64,000 nt of DNA from Isoetes taiwanensis. Taxonomy: Eukaryota; Streptophyta; Lycopodiopsida; Isoetales; Isoetaceae. The stretch covers positions 558,001 through 622,000 of the forward strand of contig JAJEKV010000066.1 in the NCBI GenBank assembly GCA_021234155.1. Direction: 5' to 3'. Under the pieces are notes generated by a model, which did not search any database, was not told the DNA's origin, and saw nothing but the letters and a program-made list of their open reading frames with translations. Shown here one piece after another: positions 60,226 to 64,000 of this stretch. How positions within the stretch are numbered: position 1 is the stretch's first letter; each line of letters starts with the position of its first letter. The translations under genes were made by a program, and so were the position numbers.

Positions 60226-61282
60226 GAGAATGAGAGGTTTTGTTAGCAATCTTATCATCAATTATGGCAAATGCATTGATTACCTCTTCCTCATCTTCAG
60301 TACACTCTTTGTCTTGTTGTCCATGCTCCTTAGCAATGAAAGTTCCAGCTGGTTTTCTTCCCCCTTTTCCTCTGGTATCTACCTTTTTCCCTTTTCCTTT
60401 GTAATCCTTTGGAGTTGGGCATTTAGCTGCCAAGTGTCCCCTGCCTCCACAGTTGTAACAGTTGAACTCCCTTCTCATTTTTGGACAATTATTCTTGACA
60501 TGCCCTGCCTCATTGCAATTATAGCAAATGATTTTTCTGGTTGAGCCTTTCCCCTTTTTTCCAGCAAAAAGAATCTCAGCTCCTTCATCACCATTGTTTC
60601 TAGCAACCTTCTTTTGTTCTATTTCTGTTCTCAAAATACTTTCTGCCTCATCTCTATTCTTGGCGACATTCCTTATGAACAATCCCAATTGTTCATTTTC
60701 AATCACTGCTCTAGCTATGGTAAGGACTTGGAATCTTTCTGACAAATCTACCCTTGCATCAGCCAAATCAGCCACTATATTGTCAAACTTGTTAAAAAAG
60801 TCTGACAGATCATCCTCATCATGTAACTTCAAGTTTCTGAGCTCCTTATCAAGCAGATCTATTTGAGAAGATGTCTTCTCTTCAAAGTGTTTGATCAGGT
60901 AAATCTACATTTCTCTTGGACTTTTATTTCTCAATTTAAGTCTTATAGTAGGGCTTACCTTGGAAGTAATGATTCCTTGTGCCTCTTTCAGCCCTGCATA
61001 CTCAATCTTAGTACCTTCCAAGCCTTCAGTAGATTCTGCAGAATTTACTTCACCTGAGCTTTCTGACTCATTGACATTGGTTCCTCCTCCAGACCTTGCA
61101 ACAACACTTGCAGTGGATCTTGTGCCAGCACTTGGTGAGCTTTCTCCTAAGGGATTGACCAGATCCCAAAGCTCATCCACCTCCAAAATGTGCATTATTG
61201 AGTCCTTCCAAACTTGGAAACCAGGACCCCCCTTATACATATCAACAGCACTCAATAGACTTGCTCCAAATGTACTCGACAT
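60226..61282 (-). pseudogene. gag: copia gag with two zinc knuckles, one nonsense codon
   Basis: Starts MSSTFGASLLSAVDMYKGGP at 61282. A TAG at 60905-60907 interrupts it, after which the same frame continues (LIKHFEEKTSSQIDLL; FNKFDNIVADLADARVDLSE). Two CCHC knuckles follow: CYNCNEAGHVKNNC and CYNCGGRGHLAAKC (about 60418-60530), for binding genomic RNA. A basic GKGKKVDTRGKGGRK linker leads to protease. The stop lies where copia gags normally have a Trp or similar residue, so a single transition is the simplest cause. Confidence 0.85.
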
Positions 61283-61311
61283 TTTGAATAACTCCCACTA
61301 ACTACTGAACC

Positions 61312-61324
61312 TGCTCTGATACCA
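61312..61324 (-). other. copia primer-binding site (initiator Met tRNA)
   Basis: Minus strand TGGTATCAGAGCA, two bases from the LTR end, the standard plant copia primer site. Confidence 0.92.
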
Positions 61325-61326
61325 GA

Positions 61327-61990
61327 TGTGGAAAATTAGAGCACAATTCATACACACAAATTCACACAATCATTGAATAAAACAATAAGCATAATGATCA
61401 TTGCAATTATTCTACAACATAGTCCAAAAACCTCACAATTGAACTATAGTCCATTGGTATGAAATAATTCAATTATAAAGATCACCGTAGCAATATATTT
61501 TCGTTCAATAACCAAACCATGCTGATCAGTGTTTGGTCGAAGATCTCTACCCTTTGTGAAGCCCCTGATCCCCTGTTTTTCCTCTGTGCTTGTTCTTATC
61601 CGTCTCTATCTATATAGAAATCGGCTTCGACGGTTATGCAGTGGATTCAGCAGATCGGCCCGCCAGTATATTCGAGTTTCCATTTTGATTTTTATTTTGC
61701 CTCCAATACTCGTTTCATAATAATAATATCCTTTAACCATACAAGTTTATAATTTCAATGGTTGAATCCTCACCCTAAGGTTGCACCTTGAACCATATCA
61801 CTCTAAGGTTCCAATATGTTCACATAACTCTCCATATCTTAACACCATTGTGCAGCCATTCTTCTGATGTACCATCTCATGTGATATTTGCAGTGTATAC
61901 ACATTGTCTTGACCAATCAACATTACTTTTGGTCTTTCTTTCAGATATGGCATTTAGCCTAAGCAGATTATGCAATAACAATTTCCAACA
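61327..61990 (-). repeat. copia 5' LTR
   Basis: 664 bp, plus-strand ends TGTGGAAAA and TTTCCAACA, a 9-bp imperfect terminal inverted repeat typical of LTRs. The inner edge adjoins the primer site. Confidence 0.85.
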
Positions 61991-62287
61991 AATGGATCCT
62001 CGGCTCTAAACCTAAAGAAGTTTGTGCTCAAGATTCCTTTCTAGCCTATTGTATTTGAACATGCAGAACTCGTCCTTTCTTATTTTATTTACAAACAGAT
62101 TTTCTAAGCAGATTAACTGATGACTATATATAAAACATTGTTAACTACTATAAGCAACAATAGAAATCCAGCAGCAGGAGCTAAAAAAAGATTACAGTGC
62201 CGTCCCATCTGGGTAATTTATATAGTGATAACTTGCTGAAAAAGAGGAAGTTTGGTTTACATGTTTATCAAATAAGAGAATCCAAAG
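61991..62287. repeat. 297-bp direct repeat, right copy
   Basis: Begins at the base after the 5' LTR of the copia element, so it is host flank rather than LTR. Partner of 56463-56759. Confidence 0.95.
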
Positions 62288-63441
62288 AACACGATGCATC
62301 ATGATTGAATTATATTAAGCAGATCAAATAACTGGATATGATTGCCTATGGAGTTTGATCAATCGTTTGCCTCAACCAAGGTAGCAAGAGCTTCAATACT
62401 AGTTTGATTCTAGTTCTACCACCCTGTAAATAGGAGACATGTTTTTTAGCGGGGTAGTAAAATTATTAAATCTTACATTCAGACTATAATGCGGCATCTA
62501 TAAACAAATATCTAAAAGCAGCTCTATAAGAAATAGAAATAGAGACACAGTAAGGAACTCTATGCAAAGGCTTTAAACTATGATACCAATTGCAGTGATT
62601 ACATGCCTTTGGAATAGGTCATAGCAATATGATTAGAAGTTGTCATAATATACTAGATAGACATAATTATTATGCTCTCTCCGTCTCATGGAGTCACATG
62701 ATAAAACCTAACCGAAAAAAAAAATTGCAGACAACTGCACTCTTACCTTAAAGGAGAAGGTTACAAAACCGTATGTGTGCCTGGCAAATCAAGAGTGAGG
62801 AACTTGAAGTAGACGAGCTAAGTCGCTAGAATCTCCAAAAGCTTGCATGCTTCAAGCCATAATCCATGATGATGCAAACACAATTATATGCAGAATCCTA
62901 AACCCAAGTCCTTCAGAAACATGGATACAACCGAAAAACTCCAACTCGATCCTGCAGCCGTGCAAGCCTGGGTTTGATTCAACAAAAATGTTGGTACTCA
63001 ATTTCTTCTTCAGAGAAAAGGTACAGTATGCTTTACCATGGATCAACGTCATACATCCAACAACTAACAAAGATTTTATGGCAATCAAAACCTATTCCAA
63101 GCACCACTATATGGATTTTGTATGCCTGTTTTTTAGCAATCGAATAACCCAGAAACACCAATAGCCTCTTCCAAGTGAAAATAAGACCAGCCTCTTTTCA
63201 AGACGATGAATGGCATTCGGTCACCTCTGGGTTGGAATAGTTAGAGCCACGACCGGCCGAAGGAATTACCTGGGTTTTCTATTTTTCCTAGCCATCAATT
63301 CATAAATTAGAAGATCTAATGGTTGAGATGAAAAAATGCTGATGTGGCATAACACGTGGCATAGCTAGAGTCGCAGCAAATCGGTCACCTCGAGTTAGGC
63401 AACCCTGCTAAAAAAAAACTAGCAGAAATTCAGGGTTGTGG
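62288..63441. other. no recognised gene
   Basis: Contains opposing open frames at 62847-63164 (plus) and 62852-63088 (minus) without recognised motifs. At 63320-63360 a CTAATGGTTGAGAT and a GATGTGGCATAACACGTGGC phrase resemble the vocabulary of other intergenic repeats here. Confidence 0.4.
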
Positions 63442-63810
63442 TGTGTCATGAACCTACTCAAAAACAAGGAAAAATACGTGGAAAATACTGCAAGAAATAT
63501 GGAAGAAATACGTCAAGATCGGCAAAGAATCTGATATATGAACAAGAATCAAGAATACAATGGCCCGAAGGCAAGTAGGAACACGAGACAGATACCTAGA
63601 AGGCTCAAGACTGGCGTTGAACCGGAATGGTTCGACAAGAAGGAGGTGCCTCCTTATATATCTAGGCCGACGGTCAGGATCACGCCACTCCAATGGATGA
63701 GATCGCGCCAAGTGTCGCGCATACATTTAGGTTCTAGAATATTCTAGAACCTCCTGGAGATAGTCCCACATATGAGGAAGACGTGACGTAAAGTCTCCAA
63801 CAAATATTGG

Positions 63811-63870
63811 TAGTGCACTTGGTAAGGGTGTATGACTTGCAACTAGAAGGTTGCGAGTTCAAATCATGTC
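63811..63870 (+). repeat. tRNA-like / SINE-head-like segment
   Basis: TAGTGCACTTGG (63811-63822) and GAGTTCAAATC (63855-63865) match polymerase III A and B boxes at about tRNA spacing, with CTTGCAACTAGAAGGTTGCG between them. No complete acceptor stem or CCA context is seen, so it is a tRNA-derived sequence rather than a functional tRNA gene. It lies inside the proposed LTR. Confidence 0.5.
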
Positions 63871-63895
63871 TTATGCGACTACCTTTTTGCATCCA

Positions 63896-63964
63896 TGTGA
63901 CGACCATCTTTTGTACATACGAGTATAATATTTGTATGATACGAATATCTGTATGGTCGTCACA
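63896..63964. repeat. 69-bp inverted repeat at LTR end
   Basis: TGTGACGACCAT (63896-63907) is the exact reverse complement of ATGGTCGTCACA (63953-63964), so the terminal 69 bp of the proposed LTR can fold back. Confidence 0.85.
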
Positions 63965-64000
63965 CTATCCCCCTCCTACGACGGCGACGAGTCCTCGGAG

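Larger units (their letters stand above)
56760..61990 (-). mobile_element. Ty1/copia retrotransposon lacking its 3' LTR
   Basis: A minus-strand element with the order 5' LTR (61327-61990), primer site, gag, protease, integrase, reverse transcriptase, RNase H. Integrase before reverse transcriptase defines copia. The gag-pol frame is continuous apart from four lesions: TAG at 60905-60907, TGA at 59786-59788, a one-base loss near 58294, and a 58-bp tandem duplication at 57115-57230 that shifts the RNase H end. The normal stop would lie at about 57047-57049. No copy of the 664-bp LTR follows at the left; instead host sequence identical to the right flank appears. Few lesions suggest a moderately young copy. 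Confidence 0.88.
63442..63964 (-). repeat. LTR of an element extending past the window
   Basis: Plus-strand start TGTGTCATGAAC and end GGTCGTCACA give LTR-like TG...CA termini. On the minus strand the sequence just before it reads GGAGGGGGATAG, a good polypurine tract, so this would be the 3' LTR of a minus-strand element whose body lies beyond 64000. No partner LTR is in view, so the borders are provisional. Confidence 0.55.

Noticed and set aside
63811-63870. A functional tRNA gene.
   Set aside because: The A and B boxes fit, but no closed acceptor stem or clear anticodon arm can be drawn.

Overview
This is nuclear DNA of a land plant. The evidence is copia elements primed by the plant initiator-Met site, a Tat-like Ty3/gypsy element primed by a tRNA-Asp-like site, spliced gene fragments with GT-AG introns, and fragments of plant-type housekeeping genes. 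I cannot place the lineage with confidence. No complete intact host gene is visible. The window is an intergenic landscape of nested and broken transposable elements, gene fragments, and two larger gene-like loci.

Layout. 1-0.6 kb: a LINE 3'-region relic. 2.6-4.4 kb: the first copy (A) of a repeat family delimited by (TA)n tracts; each copy has a short head, about 1 kb of degenerate GATTCT-type repeats and a conserved roughly 0.6 kb tail. 7.0-18.1 kb: a complete 11.1 kb Ty3/gypsy element (minus strand, 602-bp LTRs, 5-bp duplication CACAT). Its gag-pol is decayed, but a coiled-coil extra ORF downstream of integrase is intact. 18.9-22.6 kb: minus-strand fragments of malate dehydrogenase, a universal-stress-like protein and a ribosomal L1-family protein, the last fused to repeat copy B. 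23-25.2 kb: duplications, a copia scrap and a thrice-repeated exon-like module. 27.2-34.5 kb: five abutting copies (C to G) of the (TA)n family, ending in a 120-bp AT tract. 35.6-40.8 kb: an intron-containing gene ending in a Penelope-like reverse transcriptase region, cut off in an intron or insertion. 41-51 kb: two copies of one 1.6 kb LTR family with leader and primer site. 51-52.3 kb: a transposase-like gene severed by one of those LTRs, followed by a BTB/WD40-type gene fragment. 54.3-56.4 kb: a coiled-coil, zinc-finger-like gene with a duplicated exon pair (minus strand). 56.8-62 kb: a copia element with four visible lesions and no 3' LTR. 63.4-64 kb: a further LTR with a tRNA-like segment.

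The best candidates for something undescribed are the multi-exon Penelope-like RT gene and the (TA)n-delimited family with its hairpin shared by seven copies. All homology calls are from reading protein motifs by eye; no search was run.
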